The position numbers and the translations under genes were made by a program. A model generated the notes under the pieces. It searched no databases. It had not been told where the DNA came from and saw nothing but the letters and a program-made list of their open reading frames with translations. Positions 43,040 through 52,360 of a stretch of DNA of 64,000 bases are shown piece by piece. Source of the stretch: Lachnospiraceae bacterium XBB2008 (GTDB taxonomy: Bacteria > Bacillota > Clostridia > Lachnospirales > Lachnospiraceae); assembly GCA_900102235.1 (NCBI GenBank), contig FMVL01000005.1:310001-374000 (forward strand). The letters are read 5' to 3'. Numbering within the stretch: position 1 is the first letter of the stretch; each line of letters opens with the position of its first letter.

Positions 43040-44035
43040 ATGGCATTACTTGAAGTCAGAGATCTTCATACATCATTTTTTACCGATGCCGGTGAAGTAC
43101 GTGCGGTAAACGGCGTGTCCTTCAATCTGGATCACGGTAAGGTGCTTGGCATAGTAGGTGAGTCGGGCTCGGGCAAATCCGTGACCGCGTATTCGATCAT
43201 GCAGATCCTCGCATCAACAGGAAAGATCGTTTCGGGATCCATCAAGTTCGACGGGATCGAACTGGTGGGAGCCGGTGAAAAGGTCATGAAGGACATCCGC
43301 GGAAACAGGATATCCATCATTTTCCAGGATCCGATGACGTCCTTAAACCCTACTTACAGTATCGGAAAGCAGCTGATGGAGGCTATACTCCTGCATACCG
43401 GGCGCAATAAGCAGGAAGCTTATGACCGCGCGGTCGAGATGCTCAAGCTCGTAAACGTAAACGAGCCCGAGAAGCGCATGAAACAGTATCCGTATGAGTT
43501 TTCGGGCGGAATGAGACAGCGTGTCATGATCGCCATGGCTCTTGCCTGCGAACCGGATATCCTGATAGCCGATGAGCCCACGACGGCTCTCGATGTTACG
43601 ATCCAGGCCGGAATCCTGGAACTGATGAAAGACATCCAGAAGAAGATCGGCATGGCGATCATCATGATCACCCACGATCTCGGTGTAGTGGCCCAGTTAT
43701 GCGACGAAGTCATAGTAATGTATGCCGGAGGCATATGCGAGCAGGGTACCGAGAATGAGATATTCTACAATCCCTGCCATGAGTATACCAAGGGACTGAT
43801 GAGGTCCATCCCTACGACCGACAACAACGGAGAAAAGCTCCAGCCGATCACGGGTACGCCCATCGATCTGCTCAATCTCCCCAAGGGATGTCCTTTTGCT
43901 CCCCGTTGTGATAACGCTATGAAGATATGTCTGACCAAGACCTGCGAGAGGATCCAGATCAATGAGGATCATCAGGCTGCTTGTTGGATGAACGTTAAGA
44001 ATTCGATCGAAAAGGAAGGCGGTGCAGATGAGTAA
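43040..44035 (+). CDS. oppD: Oligopeptide ABC transporter ATP-binding protein OppD
   Basis: A 331-residue ATPase: Walker A GESGSGKSVT, Q-loop IIFQDPMTSLNPTYSIGKQL, signature FSGGMRQRVMIAMAL, Walker B ILIADEPTTALDVTIQ, switch THDLGVVAQLCD, and the C-terminal oligopeptide-type domain CPFAPRCDNAMKICLTKTC whose cysteines match the iron-sulfur motif of this subfamily. AAGGAGG precedes ATG 43040. Confidence 0.95.
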   Translation: MALLEVRDLHTSFFTDAGEVRAVNGVSFNLDHGKVLGIVGESGSGKSVTAYSIMQILASTGKIVSGSIKFDGIELVGAGEKVMKDIRGNRISIIFQDPMTSLNPTYSIGKQLMEAILLHTGRNKQEAYDRAVEMLKLVNVNEPEKRMKQYPYEFSGGMRQRVMIAMALACEPDILIADEPTTALDVTIQAGILELMKDIQKKIGMAIIMITHDLGVVAQLCDEVIVMYAGGICEQGTENEIFYNPCHEYTKGLMRSIPTTDNNGEKLQPITGTPIDLLNLPKGCPFAPRCDNAMKICLTKTCERIQINEDHQAACWMNVKNSIEKEGGADE

Positions 44036-45011
44036 TACTACAGAACCGCTCATTCAGGTTAACCATCTTAAGCAATACTTTGATATAAACATGGGATTCT
44101 TCCAGTCCAAGGCTCTTAAAGCAGTGGACGATATCTCTTTTTCGATAAGAGAAGGTGAGACCCTGGGTCTCGTCGGAGAGTCGGGATGCGGAAAGACCAC
44201 TGCCGGCCGTTCCATCCTGCATCTGTATAAGCCCACTGCCGGTGAAGTCATCTACCGCGGAAAGAAGATAGAGACCAAACAGGACATACAGGAATTCAGA
44301 AAGCATGCGACGATGGTATTCCAGGATCCCTATTCATCACTGGATCCCAGGATGACCGTGGAAGACATAATCGGTGAGCCTCTGGACATACATAAGATGT
44401 ATTCGTCCAAAAACGAGCGCAGGGATAAGATCCTGTCTCTAATGGATCATGTGGGCCTTAACTCCGAGCATGCGGCAAGATATGCGCATGAGTTTTCGGG
44501 CGGACAGAGACAGCGTGTAGGTATCGCTAGAGCACTTGCGGTAGACCCCGACTTCATAGTCTGCGATGAGCCCGTGTCTGCTCTGGACGTGTCCATTCAG
44601 GCCCAGGTCATCAATATGTTTGACGAGCTCCAGGAGAAGATGAACCTTACTTATCTGTTCATCGCCCATGACCTACTGGTAGTGCGTCACATATCCGACA
44701 GGATAGCGGTCATGTATCTCGGACATATGGTAGAGCTTGCCGATGCGGACCAGATATATGACAGACCGCTCCATCCTTATACCAAGGCTCTTATATCCGC
44801 GGTTCCGGTACCGGATCCGAAGATCGCCAAGGCGAATAAGCGTATTGAGCTGTCGGGCGAGATCCCCAGTCCCTTAAATGCTCCGACCGGATGCCCGTTC
44901 CACACCAGATGTCCCTATGCGACGGACAGATGTAAAGAGGAGATGCCTTCATTCGAAGAGGTCGAGACCGGAAGATTCGTTGCATGCCACAGGGTCAAAG
45001 AGGTTAATTGA
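44028..45011 (+). CDS. oppF: Oligopeptide ABC transporter ATP-binding protein OppF
   Basis: A 327-residue ATPase. The in-frame GTG 44022 is too close to the AAGGAAGG box (44012-44019), so ATG 44028 (MSNTTEPLIQ) is chosen. Walker A GESGCGKTTAGRS, VFQDPYSSLDPRMTVEDIIGEPL, signature FSGGQRQRVGIARAL, Walker B FIVCDEPVSALDVSIQ, and the C-terminal CPFHTRCPYATDRCKEEMP segment with a four-cysteine-like pattern. It overlaps the oppD end by 8 bases and forms the ATPase heterodimer with OppD. Confidence 0.95.
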   Translation: MSNTTEPLIQVNHLKQYFDINMGFFQSKALKAVDDISFSIREGETLGLVGESGCGKTTAGRSILHLYKPTAGEVIYRGKKIETKQDIQEFRKHATMVFQDPYSSLDPRMTVEDIIGEPLDIHKMYSSKNERRDKILSLMDHVGLNSEHAARYAHEFSGGQRQRVGIARALAVDPDFIVCDEPVSALDVSIQAQVINMFDELQEKMNLTYLFIAHDLLVVRHISDRIAVMYLGHMVELADADQIYDRPLHPYTKALISAVPVPDPKIAKANKRIELSGEIPSPLNAPTGCPFHTRCPYATDRCKEEMPSFEEVETGRFVACHRVKEVN

Positions 45012-45043
45012 TTTCACTGCGCTGCTAAGCAGACGCTTTGAAA
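45012..45043 (+). other. Intercistronic hairpin between oppF and oppA
   Basis: Core CTGC-TAA-GCAG (45022-45032), extended by GCG/CGC across a bulge and by TTTCA/TGAAA at the base. There is no T run. Such a structure could protect the 3' end of the upstream message or allow higher oppA expression. Confidence 0.45.
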
Positions 45044-45079
45044 TAGATCTAGTTTCATAAAAATATAAGGAGGATTATT

Positions 45080-46963
45080 ATGAAAAAACTAGTAGCACTT
45101 TTACTTGCCGGTGCCATGTGTCTTTCACTGGTAGCCTGCGGCGATTCAGCTCAGACTTCAGCTCCTGCCGCTTCTACTGACACCGCAGCAACAACTGACA
45201 GCACTTCTGCGGATACCACAGATACTACTGCCGCTTCAGACACCGCCGCTGCAGAAGATACCACAACAGAAGGTAATTCCATCAGCGTATGTCTTGCTTC
45301 TGAGCCCGCTTCCATCGATCCCGCGCTTAACAGCGCAGTAGATGGCGCTACTCTTCTCGTACACCTTTTCTCAGGTCTCGCTAAATGGGATCAGACTGCA
45401 GACGGTACTCTTACACTTGTAGCAGATGCCGCAACAGAGCTTCCCGAGGGTGTTGAGAATGAGGACGGAACCGTAACTTATACTTACACTCTGCGTGACG
45501 GCCTTAAGTGGTCTGACGGCCAGGATGTAACGGCTAACGACTTCGTATTTGCATGGAACCGTGCAGCTTCCGATGATCTTGCCGCTGACTACGGTTATAT
45601 GTTCGAAGTTGTTGACGGTTATGATGAGGTCGCTGAAGGTTCAGCTGATTCCATGAACATCAAGGCTGTTGACGACAAGACTATCGAAGTTACATTAAAG
45701 AACGCTGTTGCATACTGGAACGAGCTCCTTGCTTTCCCTACATACTTCCCCGTACGTGAGGACGTAGTAGCAAACGAGAGCTGGGCAACAGATCCTTCCA
45801 CATTCGTATGTAACGGTGCATACACCATGACCAAGTGGGATCACAACTCACTGATCACTCTTACCAAGAATGCCAACTTTGCAGATGCAGCCGACATCAC
45901 AATGGATGAGATCAACTTCTATCTTTCCGATGATGCCAACAACATGCTGACCAACTTCGAGAACGGCAGCTGGCAGATGATCGATGACGTTCCCACAAAC
46001 GAGATCGCAGCACTCAAGGATAAGTATCCGGATGAGTTCGTAGTTGCAGGTCAGCTCGGTACATACTATGTATGCTGGAACGTTAACGAGGATATCCTTC
46101 CTGCAGGCAGCGGCCTTTCAGGTGCAGATGCCGAAAAGGCAAGAGCTGAGATCAGAAATGCCGTATCACTTCTCTTCGACCGTAACTACATCGTAGAGGA
46201 GATCGGTCAGGCAGGTCAGGTTCCCGCAGCTTCATTCGTAGCCATGGGTCTTACCGATGCAGACGGATCACAGTTCTACAACAACGCCAATGGCGGCAAG
46301 GGCGGATACTACGCAGTAGATACCGCATCACTTCAGTCCAACTTTGATGAGGCTGTAGAGGTTCTTAAGAAGTATTACACATATGATGAGTCTACCGGTC
46401 AGTTCACTGACTTCCCTACCATGACTTATCTCTACAACACTTCCGAAGGACACAAGGCTATCGGTGAGTATCTCCAGAGCGCACTTGCTCAGGTAGGTAT
46501 CACTATGAACCTTGAGAACCAGGAGTGGAACACATTCCTTGAGACACGTAAGAACGGTGACTACTCCATCGCACGTAACGGATGGCTTGCTGATTACAAC
46601 GATCCCATCTGCTTCCTTGATATGTGGGTAACCGCTTCGGGTAACAACGATGTACAGTTCGGTAAGGGTGACAACGCTTCCGTAAAGGCTTACAGCATTG
46701 ACCTTACTGACCTTGGTTATGATACCAACGTAACAGACGGAACATGGGCTGAGACTTATGACGTAGTTATCTCTGATGTTAAGACATGTACAGACAGCAA
46801 GACACGTTATGAGCTCATGCATAAGGCAGAGGATCTGCTGATGAGTACAGGCTGCATTTGCCCTCTGTACTTCTACACAGACATTTACATGCTGGATTCA
46901 AGCGTACAGGGATTCTTCTCCAATCCTCTTGGATATAAGTATTTCATGTACTGCCATTATTGA
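45080..46963 (+). CDS. oppA: Peptide-binding lipoprotein OppA
   Basis: A 627-residue substrate-binding protein anchored by lipobox LVAC (Cys20), followed by a Thr/Ala/Asp-rich linker (about 22-70). The solute-binding family 5 fold is seen in SISVCLASEPASIDPALNSAVDGATLLVHLFSGLAKW, LRDGLKWSDGQDVTANDFVFAW, and the later FLDMWVTASGNNDVQFG region. It captures peptides outside the cell for OppBCDF. Codon use is strongly biased (GCA, GGT, AAC, GTA), so the protein is likely very abundant. AAGGAGG precedes ATG 45080; a terminator follows. Confidence 0.95.
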   Translation: MKKLVALLLAGAMCLSLVACGDSAQTSAPAASTDTAATTDSTSADTTDTTAASDTAAAEDTTTEGNSISVCLASEPASIDPALNSAVDGATLLVHLFSGLAKWDQTADGTLTLVADAATELPEGVENEDGTVTYTYTLRDGLKWSDGQDVTANDFVFAWNRAASDDLAADYGYMFEVVDGYDEVAEGSADSMNIKAVDDKTIEVTLKNAVAYWNELLAFPTYFPVREDVVANESWATDPSTFVCNGAYTMTKWDHNSLITLTKNANFADAADITMDEINFYLSDDANNMLTNFENGSWQMIDDVPTNEIAALKDKYPDEFVVAGQLGTYYVCWNVNEDILPAGSGLSGADAEKARAEIRNAVSLLFDRNYIVEEIGQAGQVPAASFVAMGLTDADGSQFYNNANGGKGGYYAVDTASLQSNFDEAVEVLKKYYTYDESTGQFTDFPTMTYLYNTSEGHKAIGEYLQSALAQVGITMNLENQEWNTFLETRKNGDYSIARNGWLADYNDPICFLDMWVTASGNNDVQFGKGDNASVKAYSIDLTDLGYDTNVTDGTWAETYDVVISDVKTCTDSKTRYELMHKAEDLLMSTGCICPLYFYTDIYMLDSSVQGFFSNPLGYKYFMYCHY

Positions 46964-46995
46964 TGAATCGATCTTAGTGTAGAATACGATCGCAT

Positions 46996-47033
46996 AAGGC
47001 CACCGCACTCATCTTAGGCGGTGGCCTTATTTG
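46996..47033 (+). terminator. Rho-independent terminator after oppA
   Basis: AAGGCCACCGC (46996-47006) pairs perfectly with GCGGTGGCCTT (47018-47028) over an 11-base loop, followed by ATTTG. Confidence 0.88.
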
Positions 47034-47059
47034 CACATTTTACGGAAACAACTTGAATT

Positions 47060-47947
47060 ATGAAGACTGTAAAAGAAGAAAAAAAGATCATATCCCGGAT
47101 CACTATTGTGGGCATAGCGGGTAATGTCCTGCTTACCGCGTTCAAACTGTTCGCAGGTATATTCGGCAAGTCCGGTGCGATGATATCCGATGCGGTCCAT
47201 TCGCTTTCGGATGTATTTGCGACATTTATCGCATATCTCGGGACCGCGATGTCGAAGAGGCCTGCCGATAACGAGCATCCGTACGGCCATGAGAGGATCG
47301 AGTGTGTTGCATCTCTGATCCTGGGCATGGTCTTGCTGATAACCGGTATCGGAATAGGAAAGGTGGGCGTGGAAAAGATCATATCCGGTGACTTTGCCTC
47401 ACTGGAAGTACCCGGCCGGATAGCGCTGATCGCCGCGGTAGTATCCATAGTGACCAAGGAGGCCATGTACTGGTACACCAGAAGATACGCGATCATGCTC
47501 AATTCGGATGTATTCATGGCCGATGCCTGGCACCACCGAACGGATGCGCTCTCATCGGTCGCTTCGCTCATCGGTATAGCCGGAGCGCGGCTCGGATATC
47601 CCGTCATGGATGCGCTGGCCGAAGTAATCATCTGTCTGTTCATCCTGAAGGTAGCCTATGAGATCCTGAAGGATGCCCTGAATAAGATGATGGATACATC
47701 CCCCGGTCCCGCTTTTGATAAGAAGATCACGGACCTCGTCCTGAAGCAGGAAGGTGTCGAGGGTGTGGATTCCATACAGAGCAGAATGTTCGGAAACCGT
47801 ATATATATAGACCTTGAGATCAGGGTGGACAGATACAAGACCGTTGGCGAAGGCCATGCCATAGCGGAAAAGGTCCACGATCTGCTCGAAGAGAGTTTTG
47901 AAGAAGTAAAGCACGTGATGGTCCACGTTAATCCTACCGAGGAGTAG
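47060..47947 (+). CDS. Cation diffusion facilitator family transporter
   Basis: A 295-residue CDF protein: membrane domain with the metal-site motifs KSGAMISDAVHSLSDVFATF (helix 2, HxxxD type) and DAWHHRTDALSSVASLIG (helix 5), plus a C-terminal cytoplasmic ferredoxin-like domain (VEGVDSIQSRMFGNRIYIDLEIRVD and KHVMVHVNPTEE). It exports divalent metals such as Zn, Mn or Fe in exchange for protons. The metal is not set by these motifs alone. No clear Shine-Dalgarno precedes ATG 47060. The ABC exporter gene begins 1 base after its stop. Confidence 0.93.
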   Translation: MKTVKEEKKIISRITIVGIAGNVLLTAFKLFAGIFGKSGAMISDAVHSLSDVFATFIAYLGTAMSKRPADNEHPYGHERIECVASLILGMVLLITGIGIGKVGVEKIISGDFASLEVPGRIALIAAVVSIVTKEAMYWYTRRYAIMLNSDVFMADAWHHRTDALSSVASLIGIAGARLGYPVMDALAEVIICLFILKVAYEILKDALNKMMDTSPGPAFDKKITDLVLKQEGVEGVDSIQSRMFGNRIYIDLEIRVDRYKTVGEGHAIAEKVHDLLEESFEEVKHVMVHVNPTEE

Positions 47948-47948
47948 A

Positions 47949-49787
47949 ATGGCCGAAACGGAAAACAAAAAAGAAAAACTGTCACTCGGCGTGACTGCAA
48001 AAAATGCGTGGTATGCGCTCAAACTGACGGCCGAGACCGGCCCTGCCATCATCTGGCATTCATTCTTTCTGTGGCTTATCGGCCATGGAGAGTGGGTGTT
48101 CTTTGACGGCGTGTTCATGAAGGTAGTTGTGAATGCGCTGGATTCGGGGCAGAGTTTCGGCTATATAGCGAGATTCATCCTGATCTGCGGTGCGGTATTC
48201 GGAGTGCTGGCCATTTACTCCAACTATGTGGAAAACGTGGTATATCCGCTTCAGACCAACAGAGTGTTCGGCGGGATCTATAAGAAGATGTATGCCAAAG
48301 CAAGAAATGTGGAACTGCGCTGTTATGAGGATCCCGATTTCTACAACAGATACACCATGGCGATGGACGGAGCGGAGGAAAAACTGACCGCCGTTGTGAG
48401 GGGCATATTCGGTGCCGTCATCGGAGCGGCAGGAGCCGGCATCATGTTCTGGCTGATGTATCAGATCGATCATCTGGCCATACTGTTCATCATCTCGCCC
48501 ATGCTCGGTAATTTCCTGTTCGGAAACCTGAACAACCGGTACGTGTTCAAGCGATACAAGGACCAGGCTCCGAATGAAAAGGTCTTAAACTACGTCAGCA
48601 GGATGATGTATCTTCCCGACGGAGCCAAAGAAATCCGTCTCTCCAACGTATTCGAGCTGATGCGCAGGCAGTATCGGGACGCGACCGGTAAGAACGTAAA
48701 AGTAGCTCTGAAGTATGCTCCTGTCGTAGCGACCATGAACTTCTGGCGGATCACGTTTACCTTTACCGTGATTTTTGAAGGCGTGCTGCTGTATGCGATA
48801 TACAGAAACAGAGTGACAGGCACGATAACGCTTGCCGACCTGACGATCATGACCAGCATGATGGTGGCCATGGCATGGCTTCTCATAGGTGTTTTCGATA
48901 ATCTCATGGCGATCATGAAAAACGCCATGTTCATAAATAACTTGCGAGGCTTCCTTGAGTATGAGGAGACCATTCCCGAGGACTGGGACGGTGATATCCC
49001 GGATCCGGAGTTTAAGAGCCTGGAGTTTAAGGACGTATGCTTTGCTTATGACGAAAAAGAGACCATCCATAACCTTTCTTTTGTGATAAACGAAGGCGAG
49101 ACCGCTGCGCTCGTCGGCCATAACGGCGCGGGCAAGACCACGATAATCAAACTGATGCTCAGGCTCTATGATCCTTCGAGCGGAGTGATCCTCTATAACG
49201 GAAGGGACATCAGAGAATATAACTTAAGGGCTTACAGGGATGTTTTTGCAACGACTTTCCAGGACTTCATGATGTTTGGAATGTCCGTAAAGGACAATGT
49301 CCTCATGGGCAGGCATTTCGGCGATGACGACAGTGTCGTTACAGACGCACTTAGGAAATCCGGCGTATACGATAAGGTCATGACATTAAAAGACGGCATG
49401 GACACGATGATGACCAAAGAGTTTGATGAGGGCGGCGCCGTCCTGTCCGGAGGCGAGACACAGAAGATCGCCGTTGCCCGTACTTTTGCAAAAGAAGCGA
49501 ACATGAAGATATTCGATGAGCCCTCCAGCGCACTCGACCCGATCGCGGAGTACGAACTGTTTAAGAGCATCCTTAAAGAAGCGAAGGATCATACGATGCT
49601 TTTCATATCCCACAGGTTATCATCGGTCAGGGACTGCGATAAGGTATTCATGCTCGAGAAGGGAAGGCTTATCGAGGAAGGAACGCATGCGTCCCTTCTG
49701 GCAGCAGGCGGGAGCTATGCGCATATGTATAAGACACAGGCCATGAACTATCTGGCGCTGGAGAACGAAGAGGAGGTGGTACTGTGA
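47949..49787 (+). CDS. ABC exporter half-transporter A (membrane plus ATPase domains)
   Basis: A 612-residue fusion of a six-helix membrane domain (about 25-320) and a C-terminal nucleotide-binding domain: Walker A GHNGAGKTTIIK, Q-loop ATTFQDFMMFGMSVKDNVLMG, signature LSGGETQKIAVART, Walker B MKIFDEPSSALDPIAEYELF, switch SHRLSSVRD. The catalytic Glu is present. The next gene encodes a second half-transporter with a 4-base overlap, so they likely form a heterodimer. The substrate is unknown; lipids, peptides or drugs are common. Confidence 0.92.
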   Translation: MAETENKKEKLSLGVTAKNAWYALKLTAETGPAIIWHSFFLWLIGHGEWVFFDGVFMKVVVNALDSGQSFGYIARFILICGAVFGVLAIYSNYVENVVYPLQTNRVFGGIYKKMYAKARNVELRCYEDPDFYNRYTMAMDGAEEKLTAVVRGIFGAVIGAAGAGIMFWLMYQIDHLAILFIISPMLGNFLFGNLNNRYVFKRYKDQAPNEKVLNYVSRMMYLPDGAKEIRLSNVFELMRRQYRDATGKNVKVALKYAPVVATMNFWRITFTFTVIFEGVLLYAIYRNRVTGTITLADLTIMTSMMVAMAWLLIGVFDNLMAIMKNAMFINNLRGFLEYEETIPEDWDGDIPDPEFKSLEFKDVCFAYDEKETIHNLSFVINEGETAALVGHNGAGKTTIIKLMLRLYDPSSGVILYNGRDIREYNLRAYRDVFATTFQDFMMFGMSVKDNVLMGRHFGDDDSVVTDALRKSGVYDKVMTLKDGMDTMMTKEFDEGGAVLSGGETQKIAVARTFAKEANMKIFDEPSSALDPIAEYELFKSILKEAKDHTMLFISHRLSSVRDCDKVFMLEKGRLIEEGTHASLLAAGGSYAHMYKTQAMNYLALENEEEVVL

Positions 49788-51610
49788 GCGGATCCATGGA
49801 ACAGGAAAAGACAAAACAATCCGTAAAACAGGTATTCGGAAATAACTTCTTCTTCTTAAAACTCATGCTTAAGGCATCACCCGGATATGTCATCTTCCAG
49901 GTGCTCGATGCGATGAGAAACCAGATCTCGATCTTCTTTGAGCATACGATAGGAATAGGCTATGTGCTCGAAGCGGCCGAGTTCGGCTATCCTTTTCCCA
50001 AGGTGGCTCGCTTCATCCTGATACTGGCAGGTGCCATCACTCTCGGCATGGTCTTTACGGTGTTTGCGGGCGACTTCATGGCTGAGAAGGAACGTCCGAA
50101 GGTCAGACAGAAGATCAAGATGATGCTCTATGAGAAAGCCAGATCGGTCGATCTTAAGTGTTACGATGATCCGGATTTCTATAACGAGCAGGTACTTGCG
50201 ATATCCGAGGTCGACAAGCAGATAGAGAGAGTTCTTGAGTTTGTTAAGAACGTGCTCTCGGGGCTTTCCGCGTTTATATTGACCGGTGTTTTCTTCCTGT
50301 TTAAGGATCCGGCGTCGGTAGTGTTTGCGATACTCTCCTTTGTGCTCTCGGTGGTATTCGAGCAGATCTACAATAAGCTCAACTACAAGGTCAGGATAGA
50401 GAGCCTGCCCTTTTCCCGGAAAAGGGACTATACCAAGAGGATCTATTATCTGAGCGATTATGCGAAGGAGATCCGGCTGAATCCGGATGTGTCGGACGTT
50501 CTGTTCAAGCAGTTCGAAGATGCGAATGACGAAGTCTATAAGATCGAGAAGAAGTATGCACGGAAAAAATGGATCCTCGGATTCATCCGCGGGTTCGTGT
50601 GCAACTCGCTGTTCAGCGATGTGCTCTTTATCATATACCTCGTATACCAGTCGGCGGTCCTTCACAACCTGTCTTTCAGTACCGTGGCCATACTGTACGG
50701 GTCGTTCGGCAGGTTAAAGCGGAGCATGAGAGTCTTCTCGGAGTCGTATCCTTATGCGTTCGAGACGAGCCTGTATATCAATAAGATCAGGAAATTCCTG
50801 GGATATGAGGCGCAGATAGTTTCCGAAGAAAACATTGAGCCAACCAAAGACGCCAAGGAGATCGAGCTTAAAGACGTATCATTTGCATACGGTAAAGATC
50901 AGGATATGCTGATCAAGTCCATCGATCTTCATATCAGACCCGGTGAAAAGATCGCGCTCGTCGGATATAACGGAGCGGGCAAGACCACGCTCGTCAAACT
51001 CCTTATGCGTCTGTATGATGTGAATTCCGGAGAGATAATCGCAGACGGCAGAAACATCAGACAGTATGATGTTGAGAAGTACAGGGATACCATCGGTACC
51101 GTATTCCAGGATTTCCAGATATTCGCCGGTACCGTTGAAGAAAATGTTATATTAGATACAGTTGATAATTCCGATGAGGAAAAAGTGCGCAGGTCGCTGA
51201 CAGACAGCGGGCTGATCGGAAGGATAGACAGGTTTAAGAACGGTCTTAAGACCGAACTCACCACGGAGTTTTCCAAAGAGGGCGTGAACCTGTCGGGCGG
51301 TGAAAGCCAGAAACTGGCAATAGCCAGGGTATTCTACAAGGATGCCGGTCTTATGATACTCGATGAACCTTCGAGCGCTTTGGATCCCATCGCGGAGTAT
51401 CAGCTAAATCATGCGATGCTTAATGCTACCGGGGATAAGACCGTGATATTCATCTCTCACAGATTATCGACAACGCGTAAGGCGGACAGGATCATCATGC
51501 TGGAGGACGGACGGATAGTAGAGCAGGGAAGCCATGAGGAACTGCTTTCGCTCGGCGGAAGATATGCACAGATGTGGAAAGCACAGGCGGGTGCATATAT
51601 CGCCGTATAG
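49784..51610 (+). CDS. ABC exporter half-transporter B (membrane plus ATPase domains)
   Basis: A 608-residue partner of the preceding gene, started by GTG 49784 with GAGGAGGTGG upstream. It has a six-helix membrane domain, then Walker A GYNGAGKTTLVK, GTVFQDFQIFAGTVEENVIL, signature LSGGESQKLAIARV, Walker B LMILDEPSSALDPIAEYQL and switch SHRLSTTRKAD. The short membrane-proximal motifs (RCYEDPDFYNRY in A, KCYDDPDFYNEQ in B) are shared, showing that A and B are related. Both ATP sites look competent. Confidence 0.92.
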   Translation: MSGSMEQEKTKQSVKQVFGNNFFFLKLMLKASPGYVIFQVLDAMRNQISIFFEHTIGIGYVLEAAEFGYPFPKVARFILILAGAITLGMVFTVFAGDFMAEKERPKVRQKIKMMLYEKARSVDLKCYDDPDFYNEQVLAISEVDKQIERVLEFVKNVLSGLSAFILTGVFFLFKDPASVVFAILSFVLSVVFEQIYNKLNYKVRIESLPFSRKRDYTKRIYYLSDYAKEIRLNPDVSDVLFKQFEDANDEVYKIEKKYARKKWILGFIRGFVCNSLFSDVLFIIYLVYQSAVLHNLSFSTVAILYGSFGRLKRSMRVFSESYPYAFETSLYINKIRKFLGYEAQIVSEENIEPTKDAKEIELKDVSFAYGKDQDMLIKSIDLHIRPGEKIALVGYNGAGKTTLVKLLMRLYDVNSGEIIADGRNIRQYDVEKYRDTIGTVFQDFQIFAGTVEENVILDTVDNSDEEKVRRSLTDSGLIGRIDRFKNGLKTELTTEFSKEGVNLSGGESQKLAIARVFYKDAGLMILDEPSSALDPIAEYQLNHAMLNATGDKTVIFISHRLSTTRKADRIIMLEDGRIVEQGSHEELLSLGGRYAQMWKAQAGAYIAV

Positions 51611-51634
51611 ATTAGTTGATGAAAGGACAGAGCC

Positions 51635-52360
51635 ATGAATGTTTTAGAGATCAGTAACTACACCAAGGTTTACGGGGGAGACAAGAAGGCGTGTGATGAT
51701 GTGAGTCTCACCGTGGAGAGCGGAGATATCTTCGGTTTCATCGGACACAACGGTGCGGGCAAGAGTACCACGATCCGTGCTGTCGTAGGCGTGCTTGATT
51801 TCGAAGAAGGTACCATTAAGATCGACGGGCATGATGTCAGGACCGAGCCTATAGAATGCAAGAAGATCACCGCATATATTCCCGACAATCCGGATCTTTA
51901 CGAGAATCTCACGGGTCTCCAGTATCTCAACTTTGTGGCAGACACTTTCGATGTGAGCGAAGAAGACCGCAGGCAGAGGATCAGCGATTATGCTGCACGT
52001 TTTGAGATAACTGACGCGCTTCCCGATCCGATCTCTTCATATTCACACGGCATGAAACAGAAGGTTGCGATCATATCCGCGCTCATCCATAATCCCAGAC
52101 TGCTGGTTCTCGATGAGCCGTTTGTCGGACTCGATCCTCAGGCTGCTTTTATTCTCAAAGAGATCATGCATGAGATGTGTGAGGAGGGCAGCGCCGTATT
52201 CTTCTCGACTCACGTGCTCGATGTTGCCGAGAAACTCTGTAACAAGATCGCGATCATCAAGAAAGGCCGGATCATAGCCAACGGTAAGATAGAAGAACTG
52301 ATCGGAGACCATGAATCTCTTGAGGAAGTATTCCTGGAGGCGGTGAAAGATGAACAGTAA
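51635..52360 (+). CDS. ABC transporter ATP-binding protein
   Basis: A 241-residue ATPase: Walker A GHNGAGKSTTIRAVVG, signature YSHGMKQKVAIISALI, Walker B LLVLDEPFVGLDPQAAF, switch STHVLDVAEKLC. This belongs to the ABC-2 group with a separate permease, which follows with an 11-base overlap. It starts 24 bases after the exporter gene and may share its transcript. Substrate unknown. Confidence 0.9.
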   Translation: MNVLEISNYTKVYGGDKKACDDVSLTVESGDIFGFIGHNGAGKSTTIRAVVGVLDFEEGTIKIDGHDVRTEPIECKKITAYIPDNPDLYENLTGLQYLNFVADTFDVSEEDRRQRISDYAARFEITDALPDPISSYSHGMKQKVAIISALIHNPRLLVLDEPFVGLDPQAAFILKEIMHEMCEEGSAVFFSTHVLDVAEKLCNKIAIIKKGRIIANGKIEELIGDHESLEEVFLEAVKDEQ